Assembly: GCA_037139095.1 (NCBI GenBank)
Contig: JBAXHD010000029.1
Location: 1-36,334 of the forward strand
DNA: 36,334 nucleotides
Reading direction: 5' to 3'
From: WLMZ01 sp037139095
Lineage (GTDB): Bacteria > Actinomycetota > Acidimicrobiia > Acidimicrobiales > Ilumatobacteraceae
Of the stretch, positions 1-8,914 are shown in pieces (the first letter of the stretch is position 1; each line of letters starts with the position of its first letter). Under the pieces are notes generated by a model. It was not told where the DNA came from. It saw only the letters and a program-made list of their open reading frames with translations, and did no database searches. The position numbers and the translations under genes are program-made.

Positions 1-1
1 G

Positions 2-84
2 TGGGCGAGAGGGGACTTGAACCCCTACATCCTTTCGAATACTGGCACCTGAAGCCAGCGCGTCTGCCATTCCGCCACTCGCCC
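2..84 (-). tRNA. tRNA-Leu (anticodon CAG)
   Basis: On the minus strand the acceptor arm GGGCGAG (84-78) pairs with CTCGCCC (9-3). The anticodon stem CTGGC/GCCAG encloses the loop TTCAGGT, giving anticodon CAG, which reads CUG leucine codons. The long variable arm and the TTCAAGT T-loop fit a class II tRNA-Leu. The discriminator is A at position 2; the window edge prevents deciding whether CCA is encoded. A tRNA-Leu(CAG) next to fhaA is also found in Mycobacterium tuberculosis, so this is conserved synteny. Confidence 0.97.
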
Positions 85-98
85 GAGCGCAGGCCAAT

Positions 99-127
99 AC
101 CGTAGCAACTTCGCTCACCGCCCCCAA
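99..127 (-). promoter_or_regulatory. Putative promoter of tRNA-Leu
   Basis: Minus-strand -35 TTGGGG (127-122), 17-bp spacer, -10 TACGGT (104-99), 14 nt before the mature 5' end of the tRNA. The -10 fits the actinobacterial TANNNT pattern. Assigned by eye only. Confidence 0.4.
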
Positions 128-203
128 CCCTGACGGCCAAGCCACTCGCCACGCGCGCAACGCGCACCGCGTGGGCGAAATCCCCACTACCCTTCCCATT
201 TCA

Positions 204-866
204 ATGGGCTTGCAATCGTTTGAGCAGGGTGTAGAGCGTATGGTCGATGGTGTGTTCTCGCGTTCCCGAAAGGCCAGCATCCGCCCCATCGAGTTAGGGC
301 GCCGACTCGTACGCGAAATGGACGACCATCGCTCTGTCGATGTCAAGGGTCGCCGCATCGTGCCCAACAAGTTTGAGTTGCACATCAGCCCGCGCGACCA
401 CGCTGGTTTCGCCGACATCGAGCAAGCACTTGTCACCGAACTCACCGAGGCCGCACGCGAGCATGCTCGCGAAGAGGGCTACCACTTCATGGGTCCCGTC
501 AGCGTGAGCCTGCTGGTCGACAACGAGACCAAGCCGGGCCGCTTCGGTATCGAATCGTCCATGCGCGAGTCAGGCGGAGGCGTTGGCACAGGTTGCCTCG
601 TGATGCCATCGGGCGAGCGTTTGCCATTGGGCGCCCAAGTCATCACCGTGGGTCGCCTTCCGGCCTGCAGCATCACGATCAACGACGCAAACGTGAGCCG
701 CAACCACGCAGAGATCCGCGCTCAAGGATCCTCGTTCGTGGTCGTCGACCTTGGTTCCACCAACGGCACCAAGCTCAACGGCAACCGCATCACCGGCGAG
801 AACGCACTGAAAGATGGAGACGTTGTCAGCTTCGGCGGCACGAACATCCGCTTTGAGGCCAGCTAA
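204..866 (+). CDS. fhaA: FhaA-type protein: FhaA N-terminal domain plus C-terminal FHA domain
   Basis: Phospho-threonine-binding adaptor of the PknB pathway. In Mycobacterium FhaA binds phosphorylated partners such as the MurJ-associated pseudokinase and modulates peptidoglycan synthesis. The first ~115 residues match the FhaA N-terminal domain (DUF3662). A C-terminal FHA domain follows, with the GR, SRNH and STNGT motifs of the pThr-binding loops. Start: the ATG at 204 gives the typical FhaA N-terminus (MGLQSFEQG...); an in-frame GTG at 171 would add 11 residues unlike the family. At 220 aa it is much shorter than the ~527 aa mycobacterial protein because the long low-complexity linker is nearly absent; both folded domains look complete. 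A TACCCT at 188-193 could be its -10. It is first in a tightly packed operon through pbpA. Confidence 0.9.
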   Translation: MGLQSFEQGVERMVDGVFSRSRKASIRPIELGRRLVREMDDHRSVDVKGRRIVPNKFELHISPRDHAGFADIEQALVTELTEAAREHAREEGYHFMGPVSVSLLVDNETKPGRFGIESSMRESGGGVGTGCLVMPSGERLPLGAQVITVGRLPACSITINDANVSRNHAEIRAQGSSFVVVDLGSTNGTKLNGNRITGENALKDGDVVSFGGTNIRFEAS

Positions 867-890
867 CTGCCGGCGTAGGCGGACTCACCG

Positions 891-1433
891 ATGACAGATT
901 CTTTGCTGAACATCCTCAAGTACTCGTTGCTCGGACTGCTCTATCTATTCTTCGCGCGTGTGCTGTGGGCGGTGTGGAGCGAGGTCAGCGGACCACGGCC
1001 CGGCACAGCGCCAATGCCAGCATCAGCGCGTGCAGCAATGCCGCCATCGTCACCCACCTCGCCCGATGCAACCACCGGCGCGCCAGCGCCTACAAGCCAA
1101 TCAGGCCGCGGATCATCTCGGCCGGCAAAGGGCAGGCGCGGCAAGGTCGGCCGACTCGTAGTGCTCGAGCCAAAAGTTCGCAAGGGCGCCGTCATTGGTC
1201 TCGCCAACGAAGTCACCTTTGGGCGCGCCCCGGGTTGCACTATCAGCGTTCCCGACGACACGTTTATCTCTCAGGTTCACTCGCGCATCTTTCGTGACGC
1301 TGACGATGTCGTGGTCGAAGATCTCGCCAGCACCAACGGCACGTACGTGAACGGCAACCGCATCACCATGTCTCAGATTCTTCGTCGCGGCGATCGCATT
1401 CAAATCGGCAGCATTGTGCTGGAGGCCGACTGA
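891..1433 (+). CDS. fhaB: FhaB-type protein: membrane-anchored FHA domain
   Basis: 180 aa. One N-terminal transmembrane helix (about residues 8-28) is followed by a Pro/Ala/Ser/Thr-rich linker (about 35-85) and a C-terminal FHA domain (about 100-178) with GRAPGC, SQVHSR and STNGTYVNGNRI motifs. In mycobacteria FhaB (FipA) is phosphorylated by the Ser/Thr kinases and links them to the division and elongation machinery. It lies 24 nt after fhaA, and its TGA stop overlaps the pstP ATG by one base, suggesting translational coupling. Identification rests on domain order, membrane anchor and synteny. Confidence 0.92.
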   Translation: MTDSLLNILKYSLLGLLYLFFARVLWAVWSEVSGPRPGTAPMPASARAAMPPSSPTSPDATTGAPAPTSQSGRGSSRPAKGRRGKVGRLVVLEPKVRKGAVIGLANEVTFGRAPGCTISVPDDTFISQVHSRIFRDADDVVVEDLASTNGTYVNGNRITMSQILRRGDRIQIGSIVLEAD

Positions 1434-2782
1434 TGGCCGAACTGCGTTGGGGTGCAGCAACCGATAAGGGTCGAGTTCGCGAAGGTAACGAAGACACCTT
1501 TGTGGCCGAGCCAATGGTGTTTGCCGTGGCCGACGGCATGGGCGGTCACCAGGCTGGCGAAGTTGCAAGTGCGCTCGCCGCGAGCATTCTGCGCGAGCGC
1601 CTCGGGCAGGGCGCAGCCAGCGAAAGCGCCGCCTCGGCGGCCGTAGCCGAAGCCAACGAAGCCATCTTCGGTGCGGCCCGAGCCAACAGCGACCAATCGG
1701 GCATGGGCACCACCGTCACAGCGTTAGCGATTCTGCACGCCGAAGAAGGCGGCGGCGAGGGCACCAACGAAGAGCGTCTCGTATTGCTCAACGTGGGCGA
1801 CTCACGCACCTACCGTTTCCGCCTTGGGCGTTTGCAGCGGGTCACGGTCGACCACAGCTATGTGCAAGAGCTCGTCGCCACCGGCCACATCACCGACGAA
1901 GAAGCTCGCACTCACCCTCGCCGCAACATCGTCACCCGCGCATTGGGCATTGAGCCCACGGTGCGCTCCGACGTGTGGAGCCTGCCCATCGTGCGCGGAG
2001 ATCGTTTCGTGTTGTGCAGCGACGGCCTGGTCGACGAAGTTCCCGACCACGAGATTGCCGACCTTGTCGGCTCGGTCGAAGACCCGCAGATGCTGGCCGA
2101 AGTATTGGTCGAGATGGCCAACCGGCACGGCGGCCGAGACAACACCACCGTTGTTGTGGTCGATGTGCTCGCCGGTGCCGAACCACCAGACCCCACCGAC
2201 GAACTGTCATTCGACCCCGCATGGGCCGAAGGCGTCGAAGAACCTGCGGGTTGGGGCGATGACAACGAACCCATCGGCCTCACCCCGGTTGAGCCCACGA
2301 CGGTGATGGCCGCAGTGGTTGCCGATGTTGCAGCAACCGCCGATGTTGCAGTAGCCGCCGAAACCCCCGCCGCCCCCAAACACCGCCGACGTCGGCTCAC
2401 CATCGGAACCTTCGCGTTCGTCTTCGCGCTGGGGCTCATCGGCACCATCACACTCACGTTGGTCGCGGTGCACGCTCGTAGCGGCTACTTCGTGGGGTTC
2501 GATGGCGACACCGTGGTCGTGTACCAAGGTCAGGCCGACAAGCTGTTGTGGTTCAACCCAACCGTGAAAGCGCCCAGCACCAAGAAGCGCCAAGACCTTG
2601 ATCAGACGATGATCGACGTGATCAACAGCAAGCCCACGTTCAGCTCATCCGAGCAAGCCGCATCGTTCATTGCCAACGAAGTCACGCCAACCACGGTGGC
2701 TACGTCGACCACCACAACCACCACCACGGTCCCCGCGTCGTCAACCACTGCCGTCACGGTCACCTCAATCGCAGGCCCATGA
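1433..2782 (+). CDS. pstP: PstP-type PP2C Ser/Thr phosphatase, membrane-anchored
   Basis: Removes phosphate from PknB and its substrates. Residues ~1-245 form a PPM/PP2C domain with metal-binding Asp residues at D21 (GNED), D34 (ADGMGG), D197 (CSDG) and D236 (GGRDN). An acidic/Ala-rich linker follows, then one transmembrane helix at about 324-346 and an extracellular part of ~100 residues that ends in a Thr-rich tail (residues 417-449). This matches mycobacterial PstP (cytoplasmic phosphatase, one helix, external tail). It overlaps fhaB by 1 nt and rodA by 4 nt (ATGA), so the genes are very probably co-translated. Confidence 0.95.
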   Translation: MAELRWGAATDKGRVREGNEDTFVAEPMVFAVADGMGGHQAGEVASALAASILRERLGQGAASESAASAAVAEANEAIFGAARANSDQSGMGTTVTALAILHAEEGGGEGTNEERLVLLNVGDSRTYRFRLGRLQRVTVDHSYVQELVATGHITDEEARTHPRRNIVTRALGIEPTVRSDVWSLPIVRGDRFVLCSDGLVDEVPDHEIADLVGSVEDPQMLAEVLVEMANRHGGRDNTTVVVVDVLAGAEPPDPTDELSFDPAWAEGVEEPAGWGDDNEPIGLTPVEPTTVMAAVVADVAATADVAVAAETPAAPKHRRRRLTIGTFAFVFALGLIGTITLTLVAVHARSGYFVGFDGDTVVVYQGQADKLLWFNPTVKAPSTKKRQDLDQTMIDVINSKPTFSSSEQAASFIANEVTPTTVATSTTTTTTTVPASSTTAVTVTSIAGP

Positions 2783-4143
2783 TGCAGGCACTCTCGCGCC
2801 GGTCAACCGAACTCGGGTTGATCATCATGGCGGGTGTCATCACAGCGGCGATGTATTCGCTTGCCGCGTTAGGAAAGAACTCGGTCATTCCGCCGGTCAT
2901 CGTGCCGTTCTTGATCGTGATGTTGGGTCTGTTGCTCGTAGCGCATTTCGCCACACGCAAGCTCGCGCGCGGTGCCGACGCAACGCTCCTGCCGCTCGCC
3001 GCAATGCTGCACGGAATTGGCTACGTGATGATCACCCGCCTCAACGATCATCTCGCTGGGCTGCAGACCACGTGGACCTTTATCGCCATCGCCGCCTACG
3101 TCGGCACGCTGCTCGTGGTGCAACGAGTGCCCGATCTCGCGCGTTACAAGTGGACCTTCTTCGTGCTCGGCGCGGGCCTGCTGCTCTTGCCGATGGTGCC
3201 CGGCCTTGGCCGCAGCGTTGGCGGCGCTCGCATTTGGGTGCGGCTTGGGCCGATCAACTTTCAGCCAGGTGAGTTCGCCAAGATTCTGCTTGCACTGTTC
3301 TTCGCCGGTTACCTCTACGAGCGGCGCGAGCTCATCGCCACGGGCACATGGAACCTCGGTCCGCTACGCCTGCCCGAACCACGACACTTCATGCCAATTG
3401 CGGTGTCATGGGTATTCGCAGTGGTGGTGATGGTCGGCCAAAAAGACCTCGGCTCGTCCTTACTTTTCTTCACGTTGTTTGTCGTGATGATTTGGGTCGC
3501 CACCGAACGGGCAACGTTTCTCGTGCTTGGGTTCGCCTTGTTTGGTGGCGCTGCCTACATGGCATTTCGACTCTTCACACACGTGCAAGATCGCGTGCAC
3601 ATCTGGATCGATCCGTGGAGCCAATATCAAGGCAAGGGCTACCAAATTGTGCAGAGCATGTTTGCCATCGGCGAGGGTGGCATCGCCGGCACCGGGCTTG
3701 GTCAGGGACACCCCAACCTCATCCCAGCGGTGCAGAACGACTTCATCTTCGCCGCCATCGCCGAAGAGATGGGCCTCATCGGGGCTACCACGGTGCTCAT
3801 CGCGTTCTTGCTGATGGTTGGCGCGGGCCTACGCATCGCCATGCGCGCCGAGCGCACCTTCGAAAAATTGCTCGCGGTGGGTCTCACCACGTTGCTCGGA
3901 ATACAAGCGTTCATCATCATTGGCGGAGTCATCCGCGTCGTTCCGCTTACCGGAATCACGTTGCCGTTTGTGAGCTATGGCGGGTCATCGCTCGTAGCCA
4001 ACTACGTGTTGCTTGCGCTGCTGATGCGAGTCAGCGATAGCACGTCGCGTCGCATCGGCGAACTGCCCGATGACCCCACCATCGCCGAGCGTTATGCCGC
4101 CTGGCAGTTGCGTCGCAAAATCAGCGAGCAATCGGCCTCATGA
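2779..4143 (+). CDS. rodA: SEDS-family peptidoglycan glycosyltransferase (RodA/FtsW type)
   Basis: Polytopic membrane enzyme that polymerises lipid II into glycan strands, working with a class B penicillin-binding protein. The 454-aa sequence is hydrophobic throughout and carries SEDS signatures: QPGEFAK, QKDLGSS, the GYQ..QS..AIG segment with GTGLGQG, a DFIFA..AEE motif and the C-terminal PLTGITLPFVSYGGSS motif. The ATG overlaps pstP by 4 nt and its own stop overlaps pbpA by 4 nt. In this locus of other Actinobacteria the gene is called rodA (elongation) rather than ftsW, which normally lies in the division cluster; the assignment to elongation rests on that synteny. Confidence 0.95.
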   Translation: MMQALSRRSTELGLIIMAGVITAAMYSLAALGKNSVIPPVIVPFLIVMLGLLLVAHFATRKLARGADATLLPLAAMLHGIGYVMITRLNDHLAGLQTTWTFIAIAAYVGTLLVVQRVPDLARYKWTFFVLGAGLLLLPMVPGLGRSVGGARIWVRLGPINFQPGEFAKILLALFFAGYLYERRELIATGTWNLGPLRLPEPRHFMPIAVSWVFAVVVMVGQKDLGSSLLFFTLFVVMIWVATERATFLVLGFALFGGAAYMAFRLFTHVQDRVHIWIDPWSQYQGKGYQIVQSMFAIGEGGIAGTGLGQGHPNLIPAVQNDFIFAAIAEEMGLIGATTVLIAFLLMVGAGLRIAMRAERTFEKLLAVGLTTLLGIQAFIIIGGVIRVVPLTGITLPFVSYGGSSLVANYVLLALLMRVSDSTSRRIGELPDDPTIAERYAAWQLRRKISEQSAS

Positions 4144-5621
4144 ACGCGCGCATCCGCAAACTCGCCGCAGCACTGATCGCTTGCTATCTGGTCTTGTTCG
4201 TGCAGCTCAACTTGCTGCAAGTGGTGAAGCGCCCCGAGCTCGCGTCGAACCCCAACAACAACCGCGGCGTGCTCCGCGACTTCGACAAGCCGCGCGGCCC
4301 CATCGTCTCGGCCGACGGTGTTGTGGTTGCGAAGTCGCAACCATCGGCCGACACCAAGTTCAAGTACCAACGCGCATACCCAGAAGGCGATCTCTTCGCA
4401 AACGTCACCGGTTATTACACCTACGGATTCGGCGCCACCAAGGTCGAAAAGAAGTACAGCGACGTGCTTGCTGGCAACACCGGCCAACAGCAGCTGACCA
4501 ACATCACCAACATCTTTAGTGGACAAGACAACACCGGCTCGGTTCGTCTCACGATGCGCTCCGATCTGCAGCAAGTAGCCAAAGACGCGCTGGGTAACCG
4601 CGAAGGCAGCGTCGTTGTGCTCGACCCCAAAACCGGTGCTGTGCGCGCGATGTGGAGCTACCCCACCTACGACCCCAATCAGGTGGCGGTGCACGACAAC
4701 ACCCAAGCAAAGAACGTGCTCGCTTTCTTGAATGCTTCACCTGGCAAGCCGCTGCTCGCCAATGCCTATCAAGAGCGCTACATGCCCGGGTCTACGTTCA
4801 AGATCATCACTACAGCCACCGCCATCGAGGCCGGCGCCATCAACTTCGACAGCACATGGGCGAACGAAACCAGCTTCACGCCCGAACAAACCAACGACCC
4901 GATCGAGAACTACAACGGGCACGTGTGCGGCGGCGATCTGCGCGAGGTGTTCCGCCGCAGCTGCAACACACCGTTTGCGCGCACGGCTGTGTTGCTCGGC
5001 GCCAAGACGATGGTGGCAGGCACCAAAGCGTGGGGCATCGGCGACCCAATTCCATTCGATCTCGGTGGCGGCGCTGTCTCGCATTTCGGCGAGGTCAGCG
5101 ACTTCGATCACGCGATTCCCAAGCTGGCCATCCGCGGCTTCGGACAAGACGACGACTCGATGGTGCCGTTGCAGATGGCGATGATTGCGGCAACCGTCGC
5201 CAACGGTGGCATCTCGATGAAACCGTTTGTAGTTGATGCCACGCTTGACCATCAAGGCCGAGTGTTATCGCAAACGAAACCTTCGGTGTGGCGCACCCCG
5301 ATCACCCCACAGACCGCCGCCATGCTCAACGAGCTGATGGTCGGTGTGGTGCAAAACGGCACTGCGTCCTGCTGCATGAAACTCGCCAACGGCATTCAAG
5401 CCGCAGCCAAAACAGGTACGGCGCAACTCAACGCAAAGGGTCAGCCGCAGCGTTCACACGCATGGATCACAGCCTTCGCGCCCGCCGACAATCCTCAGTA
5501 CGCAGTGGTGGTCATGCTCAAAGGCACCACCGACGAAATCAGCGCTGGCACCGGCGGCAAACTTGCCGGACCAATCGCCAAGACCATCCTCGACTTCGCG
5601 CTCGCGCATCCCTTGGGCTGA
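4140..5621 (+). CDS. pbpA: Class B penicillin-binding protein (PbpA type), transpeptidase
   Basis: Cross-links peptidoglycan outside the membrane and partners the SEDS enzyme encoded just upstream. 493 aa: an N-terminal membrane anchor (about residues 8-28), a dimerisation/linker region, then a transpeptidase domain with the three active-site motifs: S218-T-F-K (SxxK), S274-C-N (SxN) and K424-T-G-T (KTG). Length and architecture match mycobacterial PbpA. A Cys-Cys pair lies shortly before the KTG motif; no role can be assigned from sequence. It begins within the rodA stop (ATGA overlap). A 122-nt gap separates it from pknB. Confidence 0.95.
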   Translation: MNARIRKLAAALIACYLVLFVQLNLLQVVKRPELASNPNNNRGVLRDFDKPRGPIVSADGVVVAKSQPSADTKFKYQRAYPEGDLFANVTGYYTYGFGATKVEKKYSDVLAGNTGQQQLTNITNIFSGQDNTGSVRLTMRSDLQQVAKDALGNREGSVVVLDPKTGAVRAMWSYPTYDPNQVAVHDNTQAKNVLAFLNASPGKPLLANAYQERYMPGSTFKIITTATAIEAGAINFDSTWANETSFTPEQTNDPIENYNGHVCGGDLREVFRRSCNTPFARTAVLLGAKTMVAGTKAWGIGDPIPFDLGGGAVSHFGEVSDFDHAIPKLAIRGFGQDDDSMVPLQMAMIAATVANGGISMKPFVVDATLDHQGRVLSQTKPSVWRTPITPQTAAMLNELMVGVVQNGTASCCMKLANGIQAAAKTGTAQLNAKGQPQRSHAWITAFAPADNPQYAVVVMLKGTTDEISAGTGGKLAGPIAKTILDFALAHPLG

Positions 5622-5743
5622 CGAGCAACTCGTGACACAGAATCCTCAGAGCAGCATCTGTATCCTTCGGGGGCGACAAATGTGTGCACCCGAATCGCAA
5701 TCCCCAACGGCCATCATGGTCCGGTGCAATCAGGTAGGCAGCA

Positions 5744-7816
5744 GTGACAGATAGCGGCGAACGCACGGTCCTCAACGACCGATACGAGATCGAATCGCGC
5801 ATTGGGCGCGGCGGCATGGCCGACGTGCTCTTGGCGCGCGACCTCTTGCTCGACCGCCCCGTTGCAATCAAGGTCTTGTTTTCTGAGTTCGCAACCGATC
5901 CAAACTTCGTCGAACGATTCCGCCGCGAGGCACAGGCCGCCGCCAATCTGAACCATCCCAACATCGTTGGTGTCTACGACTGGGGCAAATACGGCGGCAC
6001 GTATTTCATCGCGATGGAATACGTGCAAGGTCGCACGCTTGCCGACATTGTGCAGAGCAACGGCCGCATCTCGGCCGTGCAAGCCGCCGAGATCGCCAGC
6101 GAAGTTGCCGCAGCACTTGGCTTCGCACATCGCAACGGCGTGGTGCACCGCGATATCAAGCCAGCCAACATTCTCATTGGCTCAAGTGGCCAAGTGAAGG
6201 TGGCCGACTTCGGCATTGCCCGGGCAATGAACTCTGCCGCCGACAGCAACCTCACCCAGGTTGGTCTCGTGATGGGCACCGCCACATATTTCTCACCCGA
6301 GCAAGCCCAAGGTGCTCAGCCCGACCCACGTAGCGATCTGTACTCGTTGGGCATCGTGCTGTACGAGATGGTGGGTGGCAAGCCTCCATTCGCTGGCGAC
6401 AACCCTGTGTCCATCGCCTACAAGCAAGTGCATGAGGCTCCGCAACCACTGAACCAACTCGCCCCCGACGTGCCCAAGCCGTTCGAGGCCATCGTCGCCA
6501 AGTTGTTGGCGAAGAACCCAGCGCATCGTTACGCCGATGGCGAAGCGCTGCGCGACGACCTCCGCCGCTTCCGCAACGGCGAGCCAGTACGCGCGCTATC
6601 CGAAATGCTTGGCGGTGCCGCAGCTGCGGCAGGTGCATCGGCCGCATCAGAAGCCACCGTGGCTGTGCCACGCACGGTGAATCCCCCCATCGTCGTGGGC
6701 ACAACCGTGTCTCTGCCAACGCTTCCCGATCCGGGCGCCACCGCACTCATGCCGCGCACGCAGGCTGTGCCACAGAGCCAGCACCCCACCGGCTCAAACG
6801 AGGCCGTCTATTACGACCCACCACCACGGCGCGGCTGGTATGGCATCGCCGCATTTGTAGCCGTTGCACTGCTTGCAGTTGGCGCGTTTGTGTTGTTCAA
6901 GGCGCTCAGCAACGACTCGGGCACCACGTCGTTTGCGCTTCCCGATGTCACCGGTCTTCCGCTTGATCAAGCAACCAAGGTGCTCACCGACAAGGGCCTC
7001 AGCCCGGTTGGCGTCTCCAAGGTCGATCCCAATCAGCCCGAGGGCGTGGTCTACCTCAGCGACCCAGCCGCCGGTTTCATCGTGAGTAAAGCGCAAACCA
7101 TCACCCTCACGTATAACCCCAAGAGCGAGCTGCAGCCAGTTCCCGACGTCACCACGCTGTCGCTGCTCGACGCACGCAACAAACTCATCGGCAGCGGCTT
7201 CGGCGTGGGCACGGTCGACTATGCCGACAACCCAGCAATTCCCGATGGTTCAGTGATCAGCCAAACTCCTGCAGGTCTTGAGATGGCCAAGCAAAGCTCG
7301 GTGGTCAACCTGGTGATCTCGCAGGGCAAGGGCAAGGTCACCGTGCCCAATGTGGTTGGCCAAAACGGTGCTTCGGCCAAGTCGCTGCTCGAATCCGATG
7401 TGTTCGGTTTTGTGGTCACCATCACCCCCGAGGCCAACGACACCGTGCCACTCGGCTCGGTCATTCGCACCAGCCCAGCAGTCGATCAGCAAGTAGACAA
7501 GGGCAGCCCACTCATCCTGTTCGTCAGCAGTGGAGCAACGCAGGTTCAGGTACCGCCGCTGATTGGTCTCAAGGAAGACCAAGCTCGCGTGCTCATTGCC
7601 TCGAAGGGACTCATCGTTGCGCCGGTGATCTTCCAAGACGTGCCGTTCGGCAGCGCCAACGACGGACGTGTGTTGCTGCAGAATCCGCCGCAGGGCGCGT
7701 TAGTGAACTCAAGCTCCACCATCACCATCACCGTGGGTAAGGCATTGCCAGCTCCCACCACCACTGTGGCCCCAACAACCACACTGCCTGCGACAACTAC
7801 CACAGCGGTGCCGTAA
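5744..7816 (+). CDS. pknB: PknB-type Ser/Thr protein kinase with four PASTA domains
   Basis: Receptor kinase that senses muropeptides or lipid II outside and phosphorylates cell-wall and division proteins inside. 690 aa: kinase domain about residues 13-275 with a Gly-rich loop (GRGGMA), ATP-binding K43, the catalytic HRD (D137) and DFG (D155) motifs, and a GT..Y.SPEQ activation segment. A juxtamembrane linker is followed by a single helix (about 365-388), four consecutive PASTA domains (about 400-665) and a Thr/Pro-rich tail. The GTG start is preceded by an AGG-containing stretch about 8 nt upstream. Four PASTA repeats equal the mycobacterial PknB number. Unlike M. tuberculosis, no pknA precedes it: pbpA is followed directly by this gene. 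Confidence 0.96.
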   Translation: MTDSGERTVLNDRYEIESRIGRGGMADVLLARDLLLDRPVAIKVLFSEFATDPNFVERFRREAQAAANLNHPNIVGVYDWGKYGGTYFIAMEYVQGRTLADIVQSNGRISAVQAAEIASEVAAALGFAHRNGVVHRDIKPANILIGSSGQVKVADFGIARAMNSAADSNLTQVGLVMGTATYFSPEQAQGAQPDPRSDLYSLGIVLYEMVGGKPPFAGDNPVSIAYKQVHEAPQPLNQLAPDVPKPFEAIVAKLLAKNPAHRYADGEALRDDLRRFRNGEPVRALSEMLGGAAAAAGASAASEATVAVPRTVNPPIVVGTTVSLPTLPDPGATALMPRTQAVPQSQHPTGSNEAVYYDPPPRRGWYGIAAFVAVALLAVGAFVLFKALSNDSGTTSFALPDVTGLPLDQATKVLTDKGLSPVGVSKVDPNQPEGVVYLSDPAAGFIVSKAQTITLTYNPKSELQPVPDVTTLSLLDARNKLIGSGFGVGTVDYADNPAIPDGSVISQTPAGLEMAKQSSVVNLVISQGKGKVTVPNVVGQNGASAKSLLESDVFGFVVTITPEANDTVPLGSVIRTSPAVDQQVDKGSPLILFVSSGATQVQVPPLIGLKEDQARVLIASKGLIVAPVIFQDVPFGSANDGRVLLQNPPQGALVNSSSTITITVGKALPAPTTTVAPTTTLPATTTTAVP

Positions 7817-7843
7817 CACCGCGCAGAGGTAGCTCAACGCTCG

Positions 7844-8443
7844 CTAGGGCGCGCTCAGGGCCGCCTTGTCGGTATAGCCCAAGAAGTTGGCGAGCAGCGC
7901 GTGGCCGGCCGTAGTCAAGATGCTCTCGGGGTGAAACTGCACGCCCTCTACCGGAAGCTCACGATGACGGATTCCCATGATGATGCCATCGTCGGTCTGA
8001 GCCGTTATCTCGAGGCATGCCGGCACAGTGGCCGGATCGATGGTGAGCGAGTGATAACGAGTTGCTTCGAGTGGCGAGTCGAGTCCGGCGAACACTCCCT
8101 TGCCGATGTGATGCACAAGGCTGGTCTTGCCGTGCATCAGTTGTGGCGCACGCACCACGCTGGCTCCATACACATGGCCAATACCCTGATGGCCAAGGCA
8201 CACGCCGAGCACAGGAATACCTTGGGCCGCAAACGCTGGGATCGACGCGCACAAGATGCCGGCATCTTCGGGTCGACCCGGACCGGGCGATAACAACACG
8301 GCGTCGGGCTGCAGGGCCAGAGCTTGCTCGACGGTGAGCGCATCGTTGCGGTACACGAGAGGATCGGCACCGAGCTCTCCGAGGTACTGAACAAGGTTGT
8401 AGACGAAGCTGTCGTAGCTGTCGAGGACGAGGACGCGTTTCAT
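7844..8443 (-). CDS. Anthranilate/aminodeoxychorismate synthase glutaminase subunit (TrpG/PabA family)
   Basis: Class I glutamine amidotransferase that supplies ammonia to a chorismate-utilising partner for tryptophan or folate synthesis. The 199-aa protein has the SPGPG motif, nucleophile C82 in GVCLGHQ, and the H171-P-E173 catalytic pair near the C-terminus. The gene next to pknB in Mycobacterium is annotated trpG; sequence alone cannot separate TrpG from PabA, and one subunit often serves both pathways. It runs against pknB (27-bp convergent gap) and divergently from crgA. TATAAA lies 2 nt before the ATG, too close to be a -10 for this start. Confidence 0.93.
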   Translation of the reverse strand: MKRVLVLDSYDSFVYNLVQYLGELGADPLVYRNDALTVEQALALQPDAVLLSPGPGRPEDAGILCASIPAFAAQGIPVLGVCLGHQGIGHVYGASVVRAPQLMHGKTSLVHHIGKGVFAGLDSPLEATRYHSLTIDPATVPACLEITAQTDDGIIMGIRHRELPVEGVQFHPESILTTAGHALLANFLGYTDKAALSAP

Positions 8444-8509
8444 GTTTTATAGCTTTGCTGAACGAACACTGCGCTGTCGACTGGGTTCATCGCCTACACT
8501 CGTTTTTTC

Positions 8510-8833
8510 GTGGCACCTCCTAAGCGCAAAACTGGCGGAAGAACTACTCCTAAGGGCACCAAGCCCGGGCAATTGCCCGCGGCTGGCGCGCCACCGATTG
8601 CGGGCGGCAGCTCATCAGGTGGTGTCGCAGCGTCGTCGCGTTACACCCCGCCGATCCCTCACTCGGTTCGCGAAAGCCCGCGCTGGGTCCCCATGTTGAT
8701 GATCGCATTGCTGATCCTCGGCGTGCTCACGATTCTCGCCCGATACCTGCTCGAGACAAGCAGCAACTGGCCCGTGTTCATCGGCCTTGGCTTCATCATG
8801 GGCGGTCTCTACACCGCCACGAAGTGGCATTGA
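8510..8833 (+). CDS. crgA: Cell division protein CrgA
   Basis: Small divisome membrane protein that in Actinobacteria binds FtsZ, FtsI/FtsQ and CwsA and coordinates septal and polar growth. 107 aa: a basic, Gly/Ser-rich cytoplasmic N-terminus (1-42), the conserved YTPPIP...SPRW segment (about 45-60), and two transmembrane helices (about 60-80 and 88-104). The start is a GTG after a run of six T. TACACT at 8495-8500 ends 9 nt before it and could be the -10, giving a very short leader. Position beside pknB and the glutaminase is the standard actinobacterial arrangement. Confidence 0.92.
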   Translation: MAPPKRKTGGRTTPKGTKPGQLPAAGAPPIAGGSSSGGVAASSRYTPPIPHSVRESPRWVPMLMIALLILGVLTILARYLLETSSNWPVFIGLGFIMGGLYTATKWH

Positions 8834-8914
8834 CCCACTGATTCGCCCACTTGGGCTCGAATTACACACATGTTGTTTCTCAACACGTTGTCCACACCCT
8901 GTGGGTAAAAGCCG

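Noticed and set aside
5622..5743. Possible promoter upstream of pknB (GTGACA and TATCCT)
   Set aside because: The spacing is 23 bp, too long for a standard promoter; other combinations were no better.
8834..8914. Possible terminator between crgA and the zinc-ribbon gene
   Set aside because: Only a short, imperfect CACACC/GTGGGT-type pairing without a T-run; not convincing.
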